This document shows positions 1-7,929 of a stretch of DNA of 64,000 nucleotides, piece after piece. This DNA is from Isosphaeraceae bacterium (GTDB lineage: Bacteria > Planctomycetota > Planctomycetia > Isosphaerales > Isosphaeraceae): contig BPJS01000001.1 of the NCBI GenBank assembly GCA_026004735.1, positions 3,111,641 through 3,175,640 of the forward strand, written 5' to 3'. The position numbers were made by a program, and so were the translations under genes. Positions within the stretch are counted from its first letter, which is position 1. The number at the start of each line of letters is the position of its first letter. The notes beneath the pieces are model-generated. The model had not been told where the DNA came from. It saw nothing but the letters and a program-made list of their open reading frames with translations, and made no database searches.

Positions 1-1
1 G

Positions 2-715
2 CACCGCGTCGTGCTCCGCGTCCTCTGGCACGTCCTGGCCACCGGCGCCCGGTGGGAGGACGTCCCGCCCGAGCTCGGCTGCTCCGGCCGCACCGCCCTG
101 CGCCGGCTCCGCGCCTGGCAGGAACGGGGCGCCTGGGCCCGCCTCCACGCCGAGCCGCTGCGGCTGCTCGAGCGCGCCGGCCGGCTCGACGCCGACGCCG
201 TGGTCGTCGACTCGGTCCACGTGCGGGCCTTCGGCGGCGGCCAGCGGGCCGGGCCGAGCCCGGTGGACCGCCGCAAGCCGGGCTCGAAGCACACGCTGAT
301 GGTCGACCGCGGCGGCGTGCCGCTGGCCATCCGCACGGCCGGCGCCAACGCCAGCGACCACACCCAGATCCTGCCGGTCGTGCTCGACTACCCGCGCGTC
401 GGCGGCACGGCGGGCCGCCCGAAGGAGTTGCCCGACGAGCTCTATGCCGACCGGGGCTACGACGGCGACGCGACGCGGTCGCTGCTGGCGTGGCTGGGGG
501 TCGAGCCGCACATCGCCCGGCGGCGGACGCCGCACGGCAGCGGGCTGGGCCGGGTCCGCTGGGTCGTCGAGCGGACGATCAGCTGGCTGAAGGGGCTGCG
601 GCGGATGCGGGTGCGGTACGACCGCCTGGCGGTCGTGCAGGACGCGTGGCACAGCCTCGCGGCGAGCGTCATCTGCTACCGCCTGCTGCATGAGGACTAT
701 GCTCACGCCGGGTAG
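2..715 (+). CDS. IS5-family DDE transposase, 5' end cut by window edge
   Basis: This is a transposase that would cut and rejoin DNA at insertion sequence ends. The frame is open to the left edge of the window, so the ATG-like start near position 11 is probably internal and the gene begins outside. Counting from position 11, a catalytic Asp is seen in VVVDSVHV (about residue 67), a second in YADRGYD (about 147) and the Glu in VVERTISWLKG (about 187), with the R/K-rich spacing expected of IS5 DDE enzymes. The N-terminal helix-turn-helix-like part (GCSGRTALRRLRAWQERG) is present. The stop at 713-715 is closely followed by a possible element end. The family call is from motif recognition; the subgroup is not assigned. 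Confidence 0.85.
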   Translation, partial: HRVVLRVLWHVLATGARWEDVPPELGCSGRTALRRLRAWQERGAWARLHAEPLRLLERAGRLDADAVVVDSVHVRAFGGGQRAGPSPVDRRKPGSKHTLMVDRGGVPLAIRTAGANASDHTQILPVVLDYPRVGGTAGRPKELPDELYADRGYDGDATRSLLAWLGVEPHIARRRTPHGSGLGRVRWVVERTISWLKGLRRMRVRYDRLAVVQDAWHSLAASVICYRLLHEDYAHAG

Positions 716-721
716 GTTTTA

Positions 722-735
722 TCAGAGCCTGTAAG
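722..735. repeat. Possible right terminal repeat of the IS5 element
   Basis: The sequence TCAGAGCCTGT lies just after the transposase stop and resembles the GAGCCTGT ends of IS5-group elements. The left end lies outside the window, so pairing cannot be tested. Confidence 0.3.
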
Positions 736-986
736 GCATCGCCCGCCCCGGAAGGGGGTTCCGGCGGTTGCGGACCCTAACCCGCGCGCGTGATGGAATC
801 GGTCCAACCCGGGAGACAACGGCCCATGTCACTTCCACGCCCCTGCCCGACGGAGTCGACTCAACGGACGCGCGGCATCCCTCGCGGAGGTACGCCCAGT
901 GGTCGCTCATCGTGGCCTCGCCGGCGTCGGAGCCGTCGAGCGTAGCGATGTGGAGACGCCCACTACCCCCGGCTGGCACAGGGACG

Positions 987-1609
987 TCATTCGACCAACG
1001 CGAACGGCTTGATGGCCCGCCGCTTCACCCGGAGCACCCCTGGGTCGATGCGCGAGAGTCCGGCCGATCGCCTCACCTCGTTAACGCGCTGGAGCAGGCG
1101 TCTCAGCTGCACCTTCACCGGCCCATAGGGCTCGAACGGGAGCGCCTTGAAGCGTGCCGCGAGCACATCGCCGGCGGAGGTCAGCGCCGAGCTCAGGAAG
1201 GCCTCGACCAGCTCCCGGTACTGGCCCGTCGCGATCCTGACGAACGGGTGCCCGTCCCGGTACCCGATGGAGTAGCCGTAGAACCGGATCGGCCGCTCGC
1301 GGGCGTCCCGGATGTTGTCCCGCTCCTCCTCGAAGAAGGGGTGCTCGCCCTGGGTCGCGACCAGGACGAACGTCGAGCGGTAGCGGAGGTACTGGACCTT
1401 CGCATCCCGCGCCTGCTGGCCCGCGCCTTGGCCCACTTGCTCTGCTCGACCCCGTAGCGGGCGAGCAGCTTCTCGTCGACCTTGAGCGGATCCTTGCCCG
1501 CGGGGACCTCGCCCAGGACGTAGAACCAGTAGCGATTCTTGAAGTAGCAGACCGAGAGTTGCTGGACGAAACCCTCGACGGTCGTCGCCTCGTACCGATA
1601 CCCCTCCAT
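987..1609 (-). pseudogene. Hypothetical protein split by one frameshift
   Basis: Function is not recognised. The N-terminal part starts at an ATG at 1609 (MEGYRYEATTVEGFVQQLSV) and contains an aromatic segment, CYFKNRYWFYVLGEVPAGK. The C-terminal part lies in another frame (YLRYRSTFVLVATQGEHPFF through RRLLQRVNEVRRSAGLSRID). The two overlap around 1405-1430, where KWAKARA in one frame continues as QQARDAKVQYLRYR in the other, so a single indel explains the split. Together they give about 207 residues. The AT-rich sequence TTTCGATATAGAAA on the minus strand lies about 35 bases upstream of the start. It may be a true pseudogene or a sequencing error. Confidence 0.6.
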
Positions 1610-1979
1610 AGACCTCCACCCGGATAGATTCGAGTAGATTTCTATATCGAAAGAAAGCCCGGTTGCGCCAGCGTTAAGTGCCGGCCGTCGAAAAAAGTGG
1701 GGCGACGGTGTTCGCGGCACACCGTACGCCCCCGAGAAGCCGACCTCGCAAAACCTTGCACCGAACCCTTCCAGCCGCGCGGCCCGCCGCCGGTGCCGGG
1801 GTACTGCATTCCCCATGGCGGTGGCGGGTGCCCGAAGCGGTTGCCGGGTAACCTGTCGTTTCGCCTGCCCGAACCCGTGCGAGGATTCCCGGTCGGGTGG
1901 CGGCGTGTCCCAGGCCGATAGACGCCGGCAACGCATAGGGGCAGCCCTCCCGGGCGACCCCTTGGTTGCTCCGCACGTC

Positions 1980-2860
1980 GTCGTCATCCCTGACTGGAGA
2001 GGGGAGGGAACCTCCCCCGCGCAAAGGTCTTCGAGGCGGGCCGTGGCCCGTCGCGGCTTTCGTGGGCTTGACTCGCTACGGCCGCCCCACTGCCTTGCAG
2101 GGCGTCCGCCGGCCCGAAAGGCGGGCCGCTCCTACTCGCCGCACACTCCCGGTCTCGGGTCGTCTCCCCCGTCCCTTTCGGGGGTCCGGGCATCACCCCG
2201 GCGAGTCTCGAGACCTTCCCAGGTTAGCGGTGGCCTTCGGCCCGTCGGTCACGTCGCTAGGGGCTTGATGCCCCACGCCCACCCCGTATGTCCGGGGAGT
2301 CAGCCCGGCATAGTCACCCCGCGGCCCCGTCTCGAGGGGGCGGCGCGAGTTTTCCCCGAGCAGAACGCAGAAGCTCTCGGGTATCCCTCGGGATGGACTG
2401 TTCGCGGTCCGGCTCCGTCTCCGGACGGGCCTCACTGGCAAGCGCTTCGTGCTTCGCGCCTCTCGTGGTTGAGCTCTTCCCGGCCGCCGTTCTCCTTCGG
2501 GCAGTCCCCGGGCCTCGAGATCGGCCCGGTCCGTCTGATCGCTCAGATCGGAGGTCCCCACGCCAGCCGCGTTGCGCGAGCGTCACAGCCCTTCGCCCCG
2601 CGGGCGGGATTCGCACCCGCTTCGCACCACCACGGCCTCCTCGCGTGGAGGAGGCGTGTCCCTGTCGCCCCCGTTCTGGGGGTTACTCCATCGGATAGAA
2701 CGCCCGGTTTGTCCCCGCTTCATGGGAAGCGTCCTTTGGCCGGGCGAGCCTCCGTCGATCCGGACGAGCGCCTCTCGACGCATCCGGCTCTACGGGCGGC
2801 ACCTCGGTCTGCATGGCGGGTGATGGGCCGGCCTGTTCGAGGTGCCCCGCCTCGATGACC
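1980..2860. ncRNA. Candidate large structured RNA region; no convincing gene
   Basis: About 0.9 kb has open frames only because of high GC, and none of the translations looks like a protein. The DNA is packed with short perfect hairpins: GCCTCCTC/GAGGAGGC near 2636-2656, CCCCC/GGGGG around 2668-2682, GGCC-TTC-GGCC near 2232, GGGGC/GCCCC around 2259-2273, CCC/GGG arms with CGAAAG-type loops near 2111-2127, and others. A tRNA T-arm-like motif (minus strand GCGGG TGCGAAT CCCGC, about 2603-2620) occurs without a matching acceptor stem, so it is not a canonical tRNA. Strand and class are unknown. It could also be decayed mobile DNA. Confidence 0.35.
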
Positions 2861-2930
2861 TCCGCCGACGCGTCGCGCACATCGACTTTGGACTTCATCC
2901 CGGATCGTCGCAGCGACCGTCGGTAGCGCT

Positions 2931-2956
2931 CAAAAGAAAGCGCCGGCAAGCCGGCG
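2931..2956 (-). terminator. Hairpin plus T-rich tail on the minus strand
   Basis: CGCCGGC-AA-GCCGGCG forms a perfect 7-bp stem (2941-2956). Read on the minus strand it is followed by CTTTCTTTT (2931-2940), which fits a rho-independent terminator. No minus-strand gene is seen upstream of it, so what it would terminate is unclear. Confidence 0.4.
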
Positions 2957-3034
2957 TCTCATCCGAGCAACCGCATCGAGCGGGTAGCTCTTAGAAAGTC
3001 CCCCCAAACGCCGTCTCCGTCGCGGTTTTCGTGT

Positions 3035-3062
3035 CGCCTTCGAGTGAAATTCGATATCAAAA
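3035..3062 (+). promoter_or_regulatory. Shared 28-bp upstream element, copy 1
   Basis: The element reads CGCCTTCGAG at its start and ends with TTCGATATC-A-AAA. It matches 25 of 28 positions of a second copy on the minus strand at 52709-52736, upstream of the large methyltransferase-helicase gene. Here it lies about 230 bases upstream of the DUF932 gene on the same strand. The near-palindromic TTCGATATC core suggests a protein binding site or promoter. Confidence 0.5.
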
Positions 3063-3290
3063 AGACATAGGACGTGGTCGGGTAGAAGGTATCAGTTTCG
3101 GCTCCCGCGGGGTCAGGGGACGAGCCCGCGGGGGTCGGCGATGGGGGAGGTTTTCCGGGAGGTTTTCCGTACGCCCCACGGTCGCCCGCCTCCGCCTTGG
3201 AGGTGCTGTAAGGGAAGACTGCGGAGCTGCCCGGCGTGGGCGTTCCGTGGTCTTCGAAGGCACCTTTCCAGGAAGGGTGGGAGGTGAGCC

Positions 3291-4376
3291 GTGGCGAATC
3301 TGACGCGGGCGAGCGAGCAGCTGTTCCGGCGCCGGCCGGACGAGAGGTTCGAGACCCTGGGCGACGTCCTCCGGGCCTGCCGGGAGGACGCCGAGCGGTC
3401 GACCGACCGGTGGAGGCCGCCCAAGGGCCTCAGGCCCGTGGTGCACGGGAGGCAACTCAAGCTCGACCTCGGCGACGGGGATGAACCGTTCGCCCTGAAC
3501 GACTGGTCGTTCACGCAGCTCTGCGGGCTCTCGAAGGTGTCCAAGGACACCGCCATCCGCCTCTCGGCCGAGACGGCGGGGCGAGTGATCGAGGAGTGCC
3601 TGCCCGCCGGGAACCGGCCGGCACAGCTCTTCACACGCGACTCGACCATCCGGTCGATCCACGGGCACAGCTACAGCAGGCTCCACGACTCGGACGTCGT
3701 CTCGATGCTGATGGAGTTCGCCGTCGACTTCACGCCGCCTCAGGTCGGCTGCAACGGGGCGACGGGGCTCTATCGCGGGGAGCAGGACCTGTTCTGCTTC
3801 CTGATCGACCCGACTGGGTGGGTCGAGATCGAGGGCGAGGCGTTCGCGCCGGGGTTCTTCGCGTGGAACTCCGAGGTCGGGCGCAGGACGGTCGGCGTCC
3901 AGTCGTTCTGGTTCCAGGCCGTATGCTCGAACCACATCGTGTGGGACGCGGTCTGCGTGACCGAGTTCGCGCGCAAGCACACGGGCCGCGTCGACGAGGC
4001 ACTGCCCGAGATGAGGCGCGTGGTCGAGCAGCTCGTCCGCAGGCGAGACGAGCGGAAGGACCGCTTGGCTCAGACCATCCGGCGCGCGATGAGGGAGTCC
4101 GTCGGCAAGGACGCCGAGGAGGCGCTGGAGCTGCTCTCCGGGGCCGGCATCGCGCGGGGGCTCGCGAAGCGCGCCCTCGAGATCGCCGCGACCCACGGGA
4201 GGTTCACGATCTTCTCGGTCGTGGACGCGCTCACCCGCATCGCGGGGGAGCTCAAGAACGCGGGAGAGCGGGTCGAGATGGACCAGCGGGCTTCGGGGCT
4301 GCTCGAGCTCGTGTCCGTCCCGACGGCGCCCTGGGAGGAACTCGATTTCGCGCACACGAACGGGAAGGGGTGACAC
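3291..4376 (+). CDS. DUF932-family phage/plasmid-like protein
   Basis: A 361-residue protein of the DUF932 (phage/plasmid-related TIGR03299-like) type, whose biochemical role is not established. Supporting segments include FALNDWSFTQLCGLSKVSKD near residues 65-85 and FTRDSTIRSIHGHSYSRLHD near 112-131. A beta-rich middle (LYRGEQDLFCFLIDPTGWVEIEGEAF) is followed by a region with NSEVGRRTVGVQSFWFQAVCSNHIVWD. The C-terminal third is helical. The start is a GTG preceded by GGGAGGTGAG. The gene sits in a run of four same-strand genes with short gaps. Such proteins are common on plasmids and integrated elements, which fits the surrounding mobile DNA. Confidence 0.75.
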
Positions 4377-4378
4377 CG

Positions 4379-4690
4379 ATGGCGAGGGGAAGAGCGGCGG
4401 CGACGACGAGCGAGGTCCGCGAGGCGGACGGCGCGACGGAGACCCCGGACCGGAACCGCCCGGTCCACTCGGTCAGGCTCCGGAACATCCGGGCCGCGAT
4501 CTGGTCGAACGAGGGCGAGCAGGGGACGCGCTACAACGCGACCTTCTGCCGGCTCTACAAGGACAACGAGGGGTTCTGGCGCTCGACCGACAGCTTCGGG
4601 AGGGACGACCTGCTGCTCCTCGCGAAGGTGGCAGACATGGCCCACAGCTGGATCGCGGAAGCGATGCAGGCTCACGATCAGCCGTTTTAA
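4379..4690 (+). CDS. Small planctomycete-type hypothetical protein
   Basis: A 103-residue protein starting at an ATG two bases after the DUF932 stop, so it is probably co-transcribed. The N-terminal 30 residues are polar and low complexity. The conserved-looking core runs HSVRLRNIRAAIWSNEGEQG, then FGRDDLLLLAKVADMAHSWI. A second member of the same family seems to lie at 43888-44121 (GFARDDLLSLQEVARQSYEWI). Function is unknown; I recall similar small proteins as frequent on planctomycete accessory DNA. Confidence 0.7.
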   Translation: MARGRAAATTSEVREADGATETPDRNRPVHSVRLRNIRAAIWSNEGEQGTRYNATFCRLYKDNEGFWRSTDSFGRDDLLLLAKVADMAHSWIAEAMQAHDQPF

Positions 4691-4850
4691 AAGGAGGTTA
4701 CTCGAGGTGTGGCACCCGGGGAGGGGCGGGGAGCGGCATGCGTGTCGCCCTCGCCCCCGACCCGAAGACGCGCCCTTGAAGGTGAACAACCCATCGCCGA
4801 CCTCCCCACTTAAGACCACGACGAGTAACGCGATGAGGAGGGAGAAGGTG

Positions 4851-5111
4851 ATGGGGACCACATGCAGGACGATCTGGTGCGCGACGTGCGCGACGAAGCT
4901 CGGGCTCCCGTTCGAGAGCATCCGGAGCGAGTCGGGGGCGGTGAGGTGGGGCTACGTCCTCCTGCCGTTTCTGACGTGCGACTGCTGCCGCATGCGGCTT
5001 AGGCGCCACGACATCGCGGCGGCAGTCTCGACGTTTCACAGGGCCGAGGACTATTGGGGCTGGGAGGAGGCGTACCTCTACGACATGGACGCGGGCCAAC
5101 CGGCGCGGTAG
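4851..5111 (+). CDS. Small Cys-rich hypothetical protein
   Basis: An 86-residue protein. The ATG at 4851 is chosen because a strong ribosome binding site, AGGAGGGAGA, lies 5-14 bases upstream; a longer frame from 4707 has a low-complexity head. Two cysteine clusters, CRTIWCATC and CDCC, suggest a bound zinc ion. The C-terminus is aromatic and acidic (DYWGWEEAYLYDM). No known family recognised. Confidence 0.55.
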   Translation: MGTTCRTIWCATCATKLGLPFESIRSESGAVRWGYVLLPFLTCDCCRMRLRRHDIAAAVSTFHRAEDYWGWEEAYLYDMDAGQPAR

Positions 5112-5122
5112 GGGAAGTAGCG

Positions 5123-5473
5123 ATGAGCAAGAAGCAAGTCTCGACCGCGATCATCAACGGGGGCGCGGGGACACGGCGATCGACGACGGACGCGGCCCGC
5201 GACGTCGACTGGCCCAAGGTCCGAAGAGTGCAGCTCGGGCTCGTGCGATCGTTCGGGGCGACGACGTGCGGCCCGGGGCATCGCGAGGAACGCCGAAGCA
5301 CCCGAGCGGGGGGCCGCCGAGCGACGGCGCTGGCGCACGCGCTGGCGTCCCTCGCAGGGTTCCTGACCGGCCTTGCGATCCTGCGCGGGCTGTCGGAGGA
5401 GCCCGTGCTCCTCGCGGCGGCATTCCTCGCCGCGCTCGCCGGGACCTTCGCGGCGCATGCGGCCGTCTCGTGA
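5123..5473 (+). CDS. Small membrane protein, two predicted helices
   Basis: A 116-residue protein beginning MSKKQVSTAIING, with AGGGGAAG just upstream. The first half is polar and basic. The second half has two hydrophobic stretches, ALAHALASLAGFLTGLAIL and VLLAAAFLAALAGTFAAHAAV, that would form a membrane hairpin. It closes the run that begins with the DUF932 gene. Function unknown. Confidence 0.5.
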   Translation: MSKKQVSTAIINGGAGTRRSTTDAARDVDWPKVRRVQLGLVRSFGATTCGPGHREERRSTRAGGRRATALAHALASLAGFLTGLAILRGLSEEPVLLAAAFLAALAGTFAAHAAVS

Positions 5474-5492
5474 GGTCGCGAGGTCCCGGTCC

Positions 5493-6108
5493 TCATGTGC
5501 TCGGACGCCCCGTCGGCTCCTCGGCCGCCCCCTTGCCGGCGCAGGCCTCCTGGAATTCCGCATCCTCGCCCGCTCGCTCCTCGAACACCGGGTCACGCGC
5601 GGCGTACATCAGCCCCTCTCCGCTGGACAATCCGCTCATGATCCGCCGGTCCGTCCAGTCGGCGTCGACGCTCCGCATGACCCGACGGGCATGATCCCCC
5701 GCGGTCCCCTTGCGGGCCTGGCTGGACTTCCCCAGCACGACGGCGATCTGGTTGACGTGGTGCTCGGTCACCTCGACCAGGACGTGCGGCACGCGCCCGA
5801 TGGCGTCCCGCGAACATGACGACGAGGTGGACCCGGATCGCCAGCGGGTCGGCCCCAATGTGAAGCTCGATGGCCCGGACGATCTCCCCGAGGGGCTTAT
5901 GGTAGGCGGCCTCGCCCGGCGGCGCCGGCCAGCTCGGGGCGGGCAGCGGCGCGGCGCCGTCCAGGCCATCGACGGGGCGGCCGGCGCGGCCCGGGGCGCG
6001 GGCGGTCCCGCCTGGTCTTCCTCCAGCAGACGCGCCGGCGGCGACCCGGGCGTGTCGAACCCCGCGCCCCGGGCCGCAGACCTTCTCGCGCCTGATGAGG
6101 CCGACCAC
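5493..6108 (-). pseudogene. Remnant of a DUF3987-like protein, frameshifted
   Basis: Two minus-strand frames together carry a recognisable planctomycete DUF3987/primase-associated pattern. The first gives AAYHKPLGEIVRAIELHIGADPLAIRVHLVVMF. The other continues with AIGRVPHVLVEVTEHHVNQIAVVLGKSSQARKGTAGDHARRVMRSVDADWTD, then RIMSGLSSGEGLMYAARDPV. The switch lies near 5800-5825. Only a fragment of the usual much longer protein is left, since the 3' part with the helicase-like motifs is missing. It is probably nonfunctional. Confidence 0.6.
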
Positions 6109-6439
6109 TTATTCGTAACGAATGTACATATCATCGCTCGATACCTGACGAGGTCGGCCGTTCTTCCTATAGAGGCTGAAAGGCAAGCGCGATCGCATGC
6201 AAAGCCGTCGCCCACGGCCCGACCCACCTCACCACCCCGGGGCAGACCCCGTCGACGCCCCGTGGGCCGGCCGCTCCTGCCTCGGGGCCGCGAAGTACCC
6301 GGTCGACTCCTCGGGGGATACCGACCGGAGAACGGGGGCCCTCGCCTCCTCGTCATGCCGCATCCAGAACGCGCGACCCGAGGGAGGCGAGGGAGGAGCG
6401 GAGCGATCCCCGTCGATCCCGGCAGGCCGCCTCGACCCT

Positions 6440-6712
6440 TCAGCGGGGCGGGCATTCGGGCAGGGACAAGAGGTTGTCGTTCCACCGGCCGTCGGCGTAG
6501 GTCCTCAAGTACTTGCCGTTGGGCCCGTTCACGACGCCGATGTCGCCACGGTTGCCATCGACGAGCGTGTGGAACGTGTTGGTCCCGTCCTCGATGGACC
6601 GGATGACCTGCTCCCGGGTCCACTGCCAATCGGCCCCTCCGAGATGGGTGATCCCCTCGTAGGGATTCTGGCGGGGCTGCTTCCGGATGCACGTGACTCT
6701 CGCGTCGGCCAT
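6440..6712 (-). CDS. DUF3892 domain protein
   Basis: A 90-residue protein matching the DUF3892 pattern. VTCIRKQPRQNPYEGITHLGG is followed by WQWTREQVIRSIEDGTNTFH, then KYLRTYADGRWNDNLLSLPECP, the typical C-terminal box. Length is usual for the family. The role of DUF3892 is unknown; members occur as small stand-alone proteins in many bacteria. The ATG at 6712 is preceded by GGAGC. About 330 bases between the decayed DUF3987 gene and this one hold nothing I can support. Confidence 0.8.
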   Translation of the reverse strand: MADARVTCIRKQPRQNPYEGITHLGGADWQWTREQVIRSIEDGTNTFHTLVDGNRGDIGVVNGPNGKYLRTYADGRWNDNLLSLPECPPR

Positions 6713-7103
6713 TGAAGCTCCTTCGCATTGCGGCCATCGAATGGCTGGACCACCTAGAGTAACGGCCGTGCACGACCTGCGTGACCTGGGATAATCGAGC
6801 TTTCCCGACCGGGAGGCAACCGGAAGCGCCCGACTGGAAGCGCTCGGGGCGGCACACAGGGGAGCCCCTGCCCCGGGGTCTGCCGGGGACCGGAGGGCTC
6901 CCCAGCGAACCCCCGGACGCGATGACCGTCACGCGATCACGGAATACCTATTGATAGCCCTTCCGATCGAGGTACTCTACACGGGTCGCTCATCGGGCCT
7001 TGCACCCCATCCCGGCGCACGCTCGCCGTGAGACTCGTCGGCCGATCATATCAGTCGAGACGATCCTTCGCCTGCCTGGTGATCGATGCAGGGAGCACGC
7101 GAT

Positions 7104-7511
7104 ATGGCCGAGACTCCAACGGTGACGGTTCAGGTCGTCGGCGGGCCGAGCGCACGGGTGCGCTGGTCCGGCGGGATGACCGCGTTGAACGCGATGGAGA
7201 TGGCACAGGCTGCGATCGAGCCCGTCCCGGACGAGCAGTTCACCTTCGGGCTCCAGTATTACGGCGCAGCCCTCGGCTATCTCGTCAGCATGATCAACGA
7301 GACGTATGATTCGTTCATCTCGCGTGGCGGCGAGAGCGCGAGCCCGTTCTTCTACTGGCAGTTCCTCGTCAACGGCGTTCCCGCCGCCCAGAGCGTGGAC
7401 CGCACCATGGTGAGCGAGGGCGACGTCATCTCCTTTGAGTTCCAGACGTTCGTCGCCGAGCGGCACAAGGGCACGTTGCTCGCGGCGAAGCACGCCTATC
7501 AAACAAGATAG
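7104..7511 (+). CDS. DUF4430-like small protein
   Basis: A 135-residue protein starting MAETPTVTVQVVGGPSARVRW, with GGGAG eight bases before the ATG. The order, an N-terminal beta segment with the GMTALNAMEMA helix, YYGAALGYLVSMIN, then PFFYWQFLVNGVPAAQSVDRTMVSEGDVISFEF, matches DUF4430 (the transcobalamin C-terminal-like fold). No signal peptide is visible, which is unusual for a family often found in secreted proteins. Function unknown; the fold may bind a small ligand. Confidence 0.7.
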   Translation: MAETPTVTVQVVGGPSARVRWSGGMTALNAMEMAQAAIEPVPDEQFTFGLQYYGAALGYLVSMINETYDSFISRGGESASPFFYWQFLVNGVPAAQSVDRTMVSEGDVISFEFQTFVAERHKGTLLAAKHAYQTR

Positions 7512-7929
7512 GACGACCGCCTCAAACTCGGCTCGCGCACGGCACTGCGGGGGCACTACCCGGTCCCGGAGCCCGGGACACCGAGATCATCGCCCGGTCC
7601 CTACCCCCGACCGCCTCCGGTCGACGAGACGCCCCGGGGTGAAGACGATCTCCACATCGGGCTCTCGATTCCGCCGAGGGCGGAGACGAGCACCCGGACG
7701 GGCCCCCGGGGGACGACCGGGGCGAGCGGTCGCCCCTCGCCGCCCGGATCGGCCCGAGGTCGTGTACAGCGACCAGGACCGCGACTCCCGGGCGGCGCAC
7801 GCATGGCTCGGGTGCCCGCGCCCCGCCCGCCCCCGGGCCGTTGCGGGGCGGGTGGCCGCCCGCCTAAGCTCGCCCGGGGCGATCGTGCGGCGCGTGGGGC
7901 GCCGTCCCCGCCCGGTGAGGCCGCCCGCC
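7512..7929. other. Intergenic region without a supported gene
   Basis: The frame of the downstream giant gene is open through this stretch, but the translation is low-complexity Arg/Pro sequence. The ATG at 7930 starts the recognisable glycosyltransferase fold. No clear promoter or RNA was seen. Confidence 0.4.

Noticed and set aside
2600..2622. Possible tRNA on the minus strand, from a T-arm-like GCGGG/CCCGC stem
   Set aside because: No complementary acceptor stem, D-arm or anticodon arm at the right distance. Kept only as part of the structured-region finding.
1815..2858. 347-residue plus-strand frame across the hairpin-rich region
   Set aside because: Pro/Arg/Ser-rich translation with no fold-like segments or ribosome binding site; better explained as non-coding.
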